A stretch of DNA of 64,000 nt from Dromaius novaehollandiae (taxonomy: Eukaryota; Chordata; Aves; Casuariiformes; Dromaiidae): NCBI RefSeq assembly GCF_036370855.1, contig NC_088130.1, forward strand, positions 13,359,543 to 13,423,542, in the 5' to 3' direction. The position numbers and the translations under genes were made by a program. Numbering within the stretch: position 1 is the first letter of the stretch; each line of letters opens with the position of its first letter. The notes beneath the pieces were generated by a model. That model was not told where the DNA came from and searched no databases. It saw nothing but the letters and a program-made list of their open reading frames with translations. Below, one piece after another: positions 11,401 to 22,839 of this stretch.

Positions 11401-14400
11401 CTTGAAAAAAACCCTGCTTTCAACATTTAATAGAGACCCAACCAACTGCACTGTCTATTTTAGAAAGCACTAAGCATATGCTCACTCAGAATATCCAATG
11501 AGATACAATTCGATTTATGATGTGATAGCAAATATCTATTTTACTTCATTTTAATATTCAGAATTTTATTTGTACATCTGTTATTACTACTAGTACTAAA
11601 ACAGAACTGCATTGTAAAAGCTGTAGATTTCATGTGCATTTTCATTTCATGCTTTTGATTTGGTCTTTAATTATTAATGTTTGCTTGCATCATAATTCGT
11701 GGCACAAACATAGTGACGTCACCATGCATGGCTGTGAGCAGACATTTGATCTTGACACTGTTGTGCTTTCCATTTTGACAAGGAAGAGTTGTTGACAGCT
11801 GAATCATTGCTAGGGTAGCTAATCCAGTCACCACATTTACTGCAGTCATGGCAAGTGATTCATGAGCTAAACTGTGAACAAAATGAACGTTTTGTCTGCT
11901 CCATCTTCTGTGCCAAACAATTAAAAAGTACCATTTTTTTAAAGCAACTCTCTTAGACTTTAGCTATAATGGTTCATTTGCAAATACCTTTTAACAGAGC
12001 ACACTGATGCCCAGCCCCCAGCGTGATGTTATAAATATAGAAATACTGTTCTCCTGTTACCATAGAAATGGTTCAAGATCACAACAACAATTTATTGGGG
12101 CATTTAGAGAAGATCTAACTGATGCTGTTAAATTTCATCCATTTTGCTTCCAGTGTGTGAAATACAGTCAATGACAAAAGCAGTCCAGCCTTCAACTCTG
12201 TACATTAAAACCACCCTAACTGGGGACCTGGAGATTGTCCTGACATGGAAAAGTTGTGTTGACTGTGGGCCCTGGGTAGCCCGCGGGAGGGACGTCCGCC
12301 TGCTCCATGGCCACTCTTGGGGGCTGCCACTTGCCAAGGAAGGGCTGGAAATCCAGACAGGTGGCTTGTAGCCATCTTGTCATCTCTGCCCTCCGGTCTC
12401 GTGCCAGCAGAAGATGGATCCTCTAGCTCAGAGACCTGAGATTTGGCTCTGAGAAGTTACTTCAGGAGTGTATTCACTCCTGTTATATCACTTGTGTGGA
12501 CTGAAAAGAATTTCACCCAAAAAACTATATTGGTCAAGAGCTGAGACCTCCTCTGCCACAAAAACCCAAGAAAACTGCACATCTGATATTTACCTTCTCT
12601 GAAATGTGTACTGATGATTACCTTTCAAAGTAATTTCTGCATGAGCATTTTGGATAAACCAGGTGGTTACCGATTGTGAGCAAATATCCCTGTGAATTAC
12701 AACATTATGGTGAGACTCCGCATGCCCGTAAGGGCTTCGCAGTGGAAGCAAGATTTGTTCTAAATGTGTACAATTGCATAAGGCTTCATAATAAAAATAA
12801 CAACACAATATAAATTTGAATTGTCAGTTCCAGAGCCCATTAGATTTAGTAGCAAAACTCCCATTGATTTTTATACAGTCTGGATTTGGCCCAAGATAAA
12901 GGAACAAATGTGTAATTTTCAGAAAACCCTTTGGTACTTCCCAGAACAAAAAGCCTTTGCAGTGCTGCTCTATACCCAGATCTTTAAATAATAATTAGGA
13001 AAACACACCAATGTGAATCTGAATGCTAGTATGCATACAGCTAACTGCCAGAGATCACAGATCGAAGTACAAAAGGCATTGGGAAAGGAATAAAATATCT
13101 CAGTTTTTCAGGAGTGGCCAGTAAGTCATTTCCAGATTTCTGTTCCCAAGCACTTGTGATTGCAGCTTGTCCTGCTCATGTAAAAATGACCACCCCTCAC
13201 ATTCAAATTTATCCAGAACACACATATCCAAGAAGCTATCCAGAAAGCTTTGAAAGAGAAAACCCAAGCCAGCCCACCCCAACTCAAATAGCATCTGTTT
13301 TGATTCCAAATGTTCAAATCTTAATAATCAGGCATATTATGGGTATACAGTCTTCAAATACTTAGCTAATGGAGAAGACATTGTTTTTTTTTTTTTAACA
13401 TAGCTTCAGATCATTGCTTATCATGCATTTTACCTAGCAGTGAACAGCACAACTGACTTTCAGCAAGGGACAACCATTTCATCAGATGGTGCATGTGGAT
13501 CGCCATGTGTACGCTCACAGATTTTCTTACAGACTTGCTCGGCGTGTGCCTAGGAAGGTCCGTACTGACAGTGTTATAAGAACGTCTACGGCTGGCGCTC
13601 AGAACCAAGACTGCTGTAACACTAAGACAATTCAGAAAGCAAAATTGGTGCTGAATGAGCAGGTGCCTATTTAGATAAATTCCCACATGCCAAATCAAAC
13701 TAGTTCATCTGCTGATCTGTTCTTGGCGAACTGATGAGAAAGGTTCAGATTTTGTTGGCTCCACCACAAAGATTCACCTATTTTTGGGCCCTGTTGATCA
13801 ACAGCTCATCTCTTGCCTCTCAGATGGCCGCAGAGGTGCTCCAGAGAAGCTGCTGCTGAAAAGCTCTTTCTGGTGAAATACCATTCGGTGGCAACAGTTT
13901 TCATCGTCTGGGTTCTTCCTCTCTCAGCTTCTCTATCCCAGTTTTCTCAGGCTATTGAGGAAAATCATGAGCTGAGGTTGATATATTAATGTGTAATCCT
14001 TTTCAGTGTCATTTTTATGTGGCTGGGGTTTTTTTTTTCCAGCATTTTTTTAATTAACATGGCAGAAGGCCAGAGCACTGAATAAGCACGAAGCACTGGC
14101 TTCTGAAAATTCGCTACTTGAATATGTACAGTATTTGCTGCAGGTGTGGAGCTTCTAAGCTTTCCCTATAACCAGCCTCCAAACCAAAAGCCGAATTCCC
14201 AGCTCAGGTGTCCACAGTTGACTCCAGCCGCTCTGCCGAGCCATGTAACCACTCGTTACCCATGCAGAATATCAGGATCACAGCGAGTTGTATCAATCTG
14301 AAATAAAACCCAAACGAAAGCCACCTCCACCATATGAAAACAAAGTGCTCCTAAGATGCTCAGCCTGGAGCCCTGAGATGACCGGAGGCTTTAAAAGCTG

Positions 14401-15412
14401 GTATCATCACATCCTTAACCAACTTTAAACTAACTTTTTCACTTTGTTGTAGTGACACCTGGTGTTGTAAGGGAGTGGAGACAGAAAAATGAGGATGTGG
14501 TTAAAAGGAAAGCTAGAAAAGCTTCCTTGTTCAGCGATTTGCTATGCACCTCTGCCAAGCAAATACAAACAGATGTGGTATTTTGAATGCAAGAACTTTT
14601 CTATCCCTTTTTTCTTTGTTCTGCGTTTAGTAAGGGGGAATAAAAGAGCTAATTTCCTTTTTTTAGATTCTTAAACTATACGAGACTATACTTAACACAT
14701 TGTGTGTAGAAATCACACAAAAGGCAGCAAAATCGAAGGGGCAAGGCATGAAACGGATTTAAGGGCTTTGGGTTCTATTTGCTAGTCTCTTGCTTACTTT
14801 TCTCCTGTGAAACTTTGTAGTTCAGGTGACCCTTCATGCTCCTATCCTAACTTATTTATGCAGTGAACTCACTGGAACGGCAATTCCCACACAGAATTGG
14901 GGCCCTTGTCTCTAGTGGAGAATCAAAGTACTCTAAAATTAAAAAGACCAAAAAAAAAAAAAAAAAAAAAAAAAAAGAAAGCAAGCAAAAAGAAAAAGTC
15001 AAAAGAAGTTAAACAGGAAGACTGGTAGACTAGCTTGATGTTAAGTCAGTTAGGAAAGATATATTTAACCACCAGTATAGATTACTCAAGATCAATACAT
15101 CAAGCCCTCTTGTAACACAACTTACCTTCAGGGAGGGGCAAAGTCCCAGCTGCAGAATAACATGACTCAGTGGTTTTGTCTTTAAAGCAGTAGCTTTCTG
15201 CAGACCACGGCTTTGCTCAAAGATGTTAAAGCTATGTTAAACATAGCTTTAATATAAAAAAGAAAAAGAACAACAAAGAAAAATCAAGCTACAGAGCTAA
15301 AGCAGTGATAACACTATACCTTGAGTTGCGATAGGCCCGGTTTCATTTCCAAGAAGCGAGTTCTCGATCTGAATTATTCCTTTTGGGTCATTGCCGCTTG
15401 GGCCCAGGAGAA
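8416..15412. other. Unannotated intergenic interval
   Basis: AT-rich DNA without a supported gene. It contains a GC-richer islet at about 9370-9725, a T12 run near 13386, a T-run near 14031 and an A27 tract (14950-14976). None of the short frames here has splice signals plus protein-like composition. Confidence 0.5.
14950..14976. repeat. Poly(A) tract, 27 A
   Basis: An uninterrupted A run followed by A-rich sequence (gaaagcaagcaaaaagaaaaag). It could be the tail of a retrocopy, but no recognisable gene-derived sequence precedes it. Confidence 0.8.
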
Positions 15413-15416
15413 TAAG

Positions 15417-16092
15417 TGTTGTCCGAAAAGCGGATTCGTTGCCCGGTGTGCAATGAACCAATAATTACACACTCAGGAGAGACATTTGTTTATTTATTTC
15501 AGAGTTGCGCAAGCCTGGGTGCTCGGTGGTCTCCCACAAATCGAGCACACCCCCCCAACTTTTCAGGTAGCATTTATACAAACAAATTGCCAGATTTGCG
15601 ACTTTCCCTTGTACACTGATTGGTTAGTGATTTCTTCATTCCCTGGGTCCCACCCCTGCTTCTCAAGGTCCTGATCAATTAACACTGCCCCAGCTAGGTC
15701 AGTAGACGTTATCTCCCAAGGTCCTGACGAAGAGGACATAATCCAGACCCCTTAATTAACACTGTTTCAACAGTGAGAGGAGGCTTTGCTTCCCAAGGTC
15801 CTGGCACCCAAACAGGCCTTATTTCTCAGCCTTGGCATCCTCCCTTCTGGAGAGTGGGGCACAGGAATGCAGACTGCTTGTAACTCCCTTATCTTTCCAG
15901 CCTGCACCAGCTCTGGGGCCCTTTCTTACTGAACTAGGAGTGCGGCCTAAGGCTTCAGCAAATTTAGCTACTCATGAAGCAAGTTTTATCTAAGTGGCTA
16001 CCTCTAGACCACTTCAGACTTAATGTTAGAAGTTATCCTAATCTACCTAGTTCAAACATTGCTTCTGAGCTTCCCAGGGTTGTCTTGTAACA
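15417..16092 (-). repeat. ERV-2 3' LTR
   Basis: Same 676-bp sequence as the 5' LTR. The TATA box is at 15573-15578, the AATAAA signals at 15489-15498, and AAGGTCCTG repeats at 15665, 15718 and 15795. The outer flank begins with the taag target duplication at 15413-15416. Confidence 0.92.
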
Positions 16093-16104
16093 ATTCCCCC
16101 CTTT
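16093..16104 (-). other. ERV-2 polypurine tract
   Basis: On the - strand AAAGGGGGGAAT directly precedes the TGTTAC start of the 3' LTR, the usual plus-strand primer site. Confidence 0.75.
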
Positions 16105-16142
16105 GAGACTTATATGATCATTTTCATATTAGTCTCACTCTT

Positions 16143-17371
16143 TTAAAATCTTTCCCATATTAGTTTCATATAACACTTAGAAATACATTGAATCACTACA
16201 TAAACGCATACAAAAATTACTAGCATCAATCCTAGAATTGTTAAACATTTTTTAACCCATGAGCTCACATCAGGGAACCAGGAAGTCAACCATTTCCATA
16301 TTTCTTCAAATCCGAAAGAAGTATCATCTTTCTGAACCTCATGTAAGATTTCAGTCTGCTTCCAGATTTCATTTAGATCGGTAGAAATTCTCCCGCTTTG
16401 ATCCACATATACACAGCAACTAGTATTTATTACTGTACATACTCCTCCCTGAGATGCCAATAACATATCTAGAGCCATTCGGTTTTGGGTACTTATTTTA
16501 GCAATTTCTGAAACCTCCTCTTGTAAAGCTGCAATGGCATCAGAGGTTTTATTCCCTATTTTTTCAATAACTGCTGAAATATTTACTATTGCTTTTTCAA
16601 GTTCGCTCACTCCCAATTGTGGAAACAGCCACCTTACGAATGACTGAAACCGAGTAGGTCGATCCATTAAAGGATTATTGACCCTCTTTTGTCTCCTCAT
16701 GAATGTTCTTAGCCAGGATTTTTGATATTTATTACTTAGTTCTTTTCTTATAGTAACATTAGGGATTATTGCCCCTAAAGTACACGTCCCTGACCAATTA
16801 GGAGGTAGCACTTTTCGTGCCTTGTTCCCACACAACCAATACCATCCACTACCTTTCGGAACATGCCACCCATTTAGTTCCTTACTTGGCCATTTATAAC
16901 CTATTTCAGGTATATGAGAGCAATTTTTATAACCTCCCACCTTAATGGCTCCAATACAGTTGATCGGTTGCTTTCCATAGGGTACAGTTTTTTTTCCCAC
17001 CATCTATTACTATTATTACATCTTCGGACACATTGATAATAATCTCCTGTCACACTCCGGACTTCCCATTCCTGTTCGGTTGTTTCATTATATTTCGTTT
17101 GATCACTATCATTTCTTATCTGCCTCATAAATTCCATAAAGGAAAAATTAAGAGGCACTCCAATTAGGGGGAAGCCCTTATTGGAATGTTCAGGGAAGTG
17201 GGTACACACCCAGCAATCCTTCTGGTTAATTATCTTCATAGATTTCGTAATTACTTCCAAATGGAGATTATGGCTCCAAAATCCTTCCTGGTTCCCTTTA
17301 ATTGTTTGGCTCAGGTAACTTAGAAAAACTAACCACCACATTTCTCTCCTGGTTATTTGGGAGAACATCAT
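16143..17371 (-). pseudogene. ERV-2 env (gamma-type, short SU, frameshifted)
   Basis: The likely start is the Met of MWWLVFLSYLSQ (17341), a signal peptide. SU carries the CXXC isomerase-type motif (CWVC). The frame breaks at an 8-nt T run on the + strand (16988-16995); the remainder is open from 17003 to 16143. TM has a QNRMALDMLLASQGGVC immunosuppressive-like helix with CX6CC (CTVINTSCC), and a membrane span near its end (IWKWLTSWFPDVSSW then LTILGLMLVIFVCVYVVI). No clear polybasic cleavage site is seen in the part read. The total of about 400 residues is short for gammaretroviral Env, mainly because SU is small. A further small frame (17298-17495) with a strongly hydrophobic segment overlaps the env leader and the pol end. 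Confidence 0.88.
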
Positions 17372-17491
17372 TTTTACACAGATACCATAGATACCATAAC
17401 AACAATATTAACCCTATTCCTAACAAACAGATTAGAGCAATTCTTTCCTGAATACAATCTAAATTTAAAACCGATTCGCTTTCAATACAAC

Positions 17492-20304
17492 TCAAATATC
17501 TTTATATATTTTTAACTTTAAAGGTTGAACTTGTTCAGCTTTCCACGTCTCTCGAGGTACTGCTTTCACTCGGGTGTAGTGGATCCAGGAATCAATTCCC
17601 TGCAGTTTCACAGCAGTATTTGTTGTTAGCAGTACAAGATACGGTCCCCTCCACTTTTCTACCAACGGCTCGTCCTTCCAGGTCCGAAGGTACACTTGAT
17701 CTCCTGGCTGGAATGAATGTACAGGTGAATCTAAAAGTACAGGAGATCTTAACTGGATGTACCTACGGAGAGAAGTAAGAACCTTTGCCATAGACAAGAG
17801 ATAATCACTTAAAATTTGATCGCCCTTAACGTGCATTTGAATTTCATTTCCAGTTAAATTTACAGTGTAAGGTTTACCATACAGAATCTCAAATGGACTA
17901 ACTTTCTCCCTAACCCTTGGGGTTATTCTGATTCTTAATAATGCCAGAGGTAAAACATCAGTCCATTTCATCTGAGTCTCCTGACACAATTTTCCTACCT
18001 GTCTCTTAATTGTTTGATTCATTCTTTCCACTTTTCCACTGGATTGTGGCCTCCAGGGGGTATGTAAGTCCCATTTAATTTGTAGTATTTTTGAGATTTG
18101 CTGTACTATTTCTGCTATAAAATGAGGTCCTCTATCTGAAGAAAACCCTTCTGGTACCCCAAATCTTGGTATAATTTCTTTTAATAACATTTTCACTACC
18201 TCCCTGGCCTTATTGGTACGGCACGGGAAAGCTTCAGGCCATCCTGAAAAGGTGTCAACAATCACCAACAAATATTTATATCCATTACATTTTGGTAATT
18301 CAGAAAAATCAATTTGCCAGTAATCCCCGGGCATAAAGCCCCTTTTTACTTCCCCTGGGGGGGCTTCTTCTGAATCTTGGGATTATTTCTAAGACAGATT
18401 TCACATTTTTGTGTAATACCTTTTGCAATTATTAGCATACTGACTCCCACAGCAAATCTTTTAACTGTTTCAACAAGTGACTCGGCTCCCATGTGGGTGC
18501 TATCATGTATTTGCTTCATCAGCTTCTTCATTATCGGCAAAGTTACCACACATTGTCCAGTAGAGGGCACCCACCATCCCTCGGGAGTTTTTATGCATTT
18601 CAGTATTTCTGCTAATTTATTTTCTTTTTCAGTGTATACTGGAATTTCCATTTTTAACATTCTTTCTGGAACTAAGGCTGCCACCGACACGGATAATGCT
18701 GCCCTTTTTGCAGCCTCATCGGCCCTTTTGTTCCCTTTAACTATGTCAGTCTGTCCGGACTGGTGCGCTTTGCAATGCATTACTGCTATTTCTTTGGGTT
18801 TATTAACTGCTTTGAGTAGTCCCATAATCTCCTTACTGTATTTTATAGGATTCCCTTGAGAAGATAGCAATCCTCTTTCTTTCCAAATTGCGCCATGGGC
18901 ATGTATAACCCCAAAGGCGTATTTTGAATCTGTAAACACATTAGTCCGTTTTCCCTCTGATAATTCCAGAGCCCGGGTTAAAGCAATCAGTTCTGCTTTC
19001 TGGGCAGATGTATTTGCTGGTAGCGATCTTGCTTCGATTTCTCCTTCCAAAGTGACAACAGCGTATCCGGCCCTTCTTTCTCCCTTTACTATAAAACTGC
19101 TCCCATCGGTAAATAATTCCCAGTCTGGATTCTGCAACGGAATATCTCTCAAATCTGGACGGCTGGAATATACTCGCTCAATAGTTTGCAGACAGTCATG
19201 AGCCAACCTCCCCTCTTCATGGACTGGTAATAGAGATGCCGGATTAAGGGTATTAGACACCTTCCTGGTTACATCTTCTTGCTCAAGTATCACTGCCTGG
19301 TACTGCACCATCCTACTTGGGGATAACCAGTGATGCCCTTTTTGTTCTAAAACTGCTGCAACAGCATGTGGCACATAAACAGTCACTTTTTGTCCCAATG
19401 TCAATTTTCGTGCCTCTTGTATTAACAGCACAGCAGCTGCAACTGCTCTGAGGCATCCTGGCCACCCTGCACTCACTTTATCCAGCTGTCTTGAAAAATA
19501 AGCCACAGGTCTTTTCCAATTTCCTAAAGTCTGTACAAGCACTCCCAAAGCCTGGTGCCCTCTCTCATGTACATAAAGTTGTTTTTTTTTTTCTTTTTTT
19601 TTGGTTTTTTTTTTTGTTTTTTTTTTTTTTTTTACAGGCAGGATTGGAGTATTGTACTCGGATTGACATTCTCGCAGCAGTCCATACTTTAAGAAATTAT
19701 TAATCATAGGCTCCAGTCCAACACGGGCCTCTAACTTCATGGGATACTGTTTTCACCTTACCGGTTTAGCTCCTTGTTTTAATTCCACCTTTACCGGTTC
19801 TGCACATCTGGCTCTTCCAGGTTTCTCCGTTGCCCACACAAAAGGGATTACTGCGTCCATTACTTCAGAGGGAATTTCACTTGGTCCATCCTCCACCTGT
19901 TCGGAATCCAGTGCTTTCTGCAACATATATGCTTGTGCCTTCCAGGCGTTACTTTGTGGAATGTGCACCTTAACTTTGTTTTGATCAAAGGTTATCTGTG
20001 CCCCCAGTGTATTCAGTAAATCCCTCCCCATTAGGGGTAATGGGCATTCTGGCATGTACAAAAATTCATGTGTTAACACTTTATTTCCTATTTCACATTT
20101 AATTGGTTGACAGAAAGGTTTAACCTCTCGCTTTCCCGTGGCCCCAATTACTGGCATAGAGAATTTACTCATTGGTCCCTTACAGCTATTTAGTACTGAG
20201 TATGCTGCTCCAGTGTCTACTAAAAATTTAACTGTTTCGTTCCCCAGCTTTACTGAAACCAGGGGTTCGGTTGGGGAATCCAATTCCTCAACCCCCGGTC
20301 CCCG
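17492..20304 (-). pseudogene. ERV-2 pro-pol with RT core deletion
   Basis: It follows gag in frame after the TGA. The protease (about 20280-19770) has the aspartyl motif FLVDTGAAYS and the flap-side motif PLMGRDLL. A second in-frame TGA at 19753-19755 lies between protease and RT (KPVR-stop-KQYPM). RT starts normally (EARVGLEPMINNFLKYGLL ... ILPVKK) and then enters a lysine-rich stretch encoded by an A-rich tract (about 19582-19633). It resumes in the connection region (YVHERGHQALGVLVQTLG), so fingers, palm (YxDD) and thumb are missing. RNase H (LFTDGSS, NVFTDSK) and the integrase zinc finger (H-x3-H ... CEIC) follow. A frameshift at a 7-nt G run on the + strand (18357-18363) leads into the integrase core with D,D,E residues ([20 protein letters not shown]). 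It overlaps the env leader. Confidence 0.9.
19582..19633. repeat. A-rich patch at the RT deletion junction (T-rich on +)
   Basis: About 52 nt that are almost pure A on the proviral sense strand, with a few C and G interruptions. It lies exactly where RT sequence is missing and keeps the frame open, encoding lysines. It is not part of a normal gammaretroviral pol. Confidence 0.85.
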
Positions 20305-21841
20305 TCAGTCTGAATCCTCTGTACCAATCATGAGCAAATCTGCCTCTGGAACAGATGCAGACTCAGGTTTCCAATGATCTGTTTGTCTCTTCGGGCACTC
20401 ATTTTTCCAGTGCCCCTTCCCCCTGCAAATTGCACACTGATCTCTCCTTAGCGGAATTCCATCTCCCAAATTCCCTCTTACTCTATACCCTCTTCTACGT
20501 CCTTGTCCTTTCAGAAAACTCCTTCCCTGAGAGGGAGTTTGTGCTTGGGCAAATGCAGCTGCCAAGATTGCAGCATTTTGCCTCTTATCTTTCAGTTTCT
20601 CCTTTTGTTTTTCCTTTCTCTCCACTTCTTCCCTATTATTGTACACCTTATCTGCAATTTCTATTAATTGCGATATCAACATCCCCGACATACCATCTAC
20701 TTTCTGAAGCTTTCTCCTTATATCTGGTGCTGATTGTCCTACAAATAATGTAGTAAAAGTTATTTTATTTGCTTCGTCCTCGGGATCCAAGTCTGTCCAT
20801 TTTCGGGCAGTTTCACATAACTGCTCGTAAAATGCAGAGGGATCCTCAGTCTTACTCTGTGCGACTTGATATAGTTTTGCAATATTTTTGGGCCTAGGCA
20901 CTCCATGCTTTACCCCATATAGTATTAACTGTTGGTACTGTTTAGTCATTAACCTGCCTGCCCCTGTGTTTTGATCCCAACCCGGTTCCCGGGTCGGCAT
21001 AAAACGGTCTGGTCCGTCTCTGGCATTTTGCCTTTCATTTTCCTCTTGAGCTTTATCTAATACCATTCTTTTCTCCTCAGGTGAAAGCAAAGTATTTAAA
21101 AGCACCTGTAAATCCTGCCAATCTGGATTATGATTTTCAATTATCATTTTAAAGGATTGATACATTTTTTCTGGATTTTCTCGGTACGACCCGGCAGACT
21201 CCTTCCAATTCATTAAATCTGTAGTTGAAAAAGGGACCTTCACATACACAGGCATCCCGTCTGGTCCGACTGCTTGACGCAGCGGGGCCTGAATCACGGG
21301 ATTTTGTTGAGCCCGAGTGGCCCGAGTTCTGCCTGCAATCGGGCTACATGCCTCACTTCCCTTATTTCTGCTATTAACACTATCTTGATCTCTTTCAGGA
21401 GAGACCAATAATTGTACATCCTCTTCCTCATCACCCACTTTTAAACATCTTTTCCCAATGCTACAAGCAGAGCAACACCGAGACATTTTCTCTTTGTTTC
21501 CCATCATCATTAACACATTTGAATCAGAGATCAACAGCTTACATTTTTTTTCTAGTTTCATGATCATTTCTCAGAGAGAAGAACAAATCTACATATGGGA
21601 CCTCATCCCATTTGTTCTGTCTTCTGCAAAACAACATAAGTTGCAAGATTGTATTATAGTTTAGCGTTCCCATTTCTGGCCATTTTTCCTCATCCTCCAG
21701 TTTATACATTGGCCACCACTGAGTACAGTATTCCTTTAATTTTCTCCTTGTTAAAGGATTCCCACCAAACTTTCTCCAATGTTTCAGGATGCATCCTAAA
21801 GGAGAACAGGAGGATACCCCCACAGATTGTCCTGTTCCCAT
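20305..21841 (-). pseudogene. ERV-2 gag (frameshifted)
   Basis: The start is MGTGQSVG, with the myristoylation-type glycine expected of a gammaretroviral matrix protein. The first frame runs 21841-21539; the rest is in a second frame (21567-20305). The two overlap at an 8-nt T run on the + strand (21544-21551), so one indel there joins them. The second frame contains the capsid (PVYVKVPFSTTDLMNWKESA and the helical LLSPEEKRMVLDKAQEE region) and one CCHC zinc knuckle (CAICRGKGHWKNEC). One knuckle is usual for gammaretroviruses. Gag ends in TGA at 20305-20307, in the same frame as the protease that follows, as in stop-codon readthrough viruses. Apart from the run, the frame is intact. Confidence 0.9.
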
Positions 21842-22139
21842 ATTACCACCCTTAAAAGAACGTTCTTACCAATTACGCTTTCGTACACTCCAGTCGTCAC
21901 TGTCCAAACGTGTACAAAGCTTACCTTTGGTTACCACAACCAATTACCCTTGTATCATACCCTTTATGCAATGTCTCTTAATAATTACTGCGTTGCACCT
22001 TTGAGTCGCTTACCTGTTCCGACCAGGGAGGGTGCTCACGGAGTCCCCGAACAAAACGGTCGGTGCGCGCTGGAGTCTGATGAGCAGCGTCTCCCTGCCG
22101 GAACTGGCAAGACGATCCGGGCAAGGCTTTACAGCGAGG

Positions 22140-22157
22140 GTCCCACCTGGGTCGCCA
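22140..22157 (-). other. ERV-2 primer-binding site, tRNA-Arg-like
   Basis: Six bases after the 5' LTR the - strand reads TGGCGACCCAGGTGGGAC. This starts with the obligatory TGG, complementary to a tRNA ending ...TCGCCA. The acceptor and T-arm complement best resembles an arginine tRNA, but I could not match it base for base, so the primer identity is tentative. Confidence 0.5.
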
Positions 22158-22163
22158 GAAAAC

Positions 22164-22839
22164 TGTTGTCCGAAAAGCGGATTCGTTGCCCGGTGTGCAA
22201 TGAACCAATAATTACACACTCAGGAGAGACATTTGTTTATTTATTTCAGAGTTGCGCAAGCCTGGGTGCTCGGTGGTCTCCCACAAATCGAGCACACCCC
22301 CCCAACTTTTCAGGTAGCATTTATACAAACAAATTGCCAGATTTGCGACTTTCCCTTGTACACTGATTGGTTAGTGATTTCTTCATTCCCTGGGTCCCAC
22401 CCCTGCTTCTCAAGGTCCTGATCAATTAACACTGCCCCAGCTAGGTCAGTAGACGTTATCTCCCAAGGTCCTGACGAAGAGGACATAATCCAGACCCCTT
22501 AATTAACACTGTTTCAACAGTGAGAGGAGGCTTTGCTTCCCAAGGTCCTGGCACCCAAACAGGCCTTATTTCTCAGCCTTGGCATCCTCCCTTCTGGAGA
22601 GTGGGGCACAGGAATGCAGACTGCTTGTAACTCCCTTATCTTTCCAGCCTGCACCAGCTCTGGGGCCCTTTCTTACTGAACTAGGAGTGCGGCCTAAGGC
22701 TTCAGCAAATTTAGCTACTCATGAAGCAAGTTTTATCTAAGTGGCTACCTCTAGACCACTTCAGACTTAATGTTAGAAGTTATCCTAATCTACCTAGTTC
22801 AAACATTGCTTCTGAGCTTCCCAGGGTTGTCTTGTAACA
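22164..22839 (-). repeat. ERV-2 5' LTR
   Basis: On the - strand it begins TGTTACAAGACAACC and ends CTTTTCGGACAACA. It contains a TATA box (TATAAA, plus coordinates 22320-22325) and overlapping AATAAA signals (22236-22245). Three copies of AAGGTCCTG on the + strand, at 22412, 22465 and 22542, two of them followed by ATTAACACTG, look like repeated enhancer units. The sequence appears identical to the 3' LTR. Confidence 0.92.

Noticed and set aside
12144-12371. 75-codon frame, and a similar GC-richer patch on the other strand
   Set aside because: No splice sites, no recognised motif, and open on both strands; most likely chance.
15416-15674. Short frames repeated in both ERV-2 LTRs
   Set aside because: They lie on the + strand, antisense to the LTR, and are present twice only because the LTR is duplicated.
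18377-20753. + strand frames of 130-160 codons inside ERV-2
   Set aside because: Antisense to intact-looking gag and pol frames; no motifs of their own.
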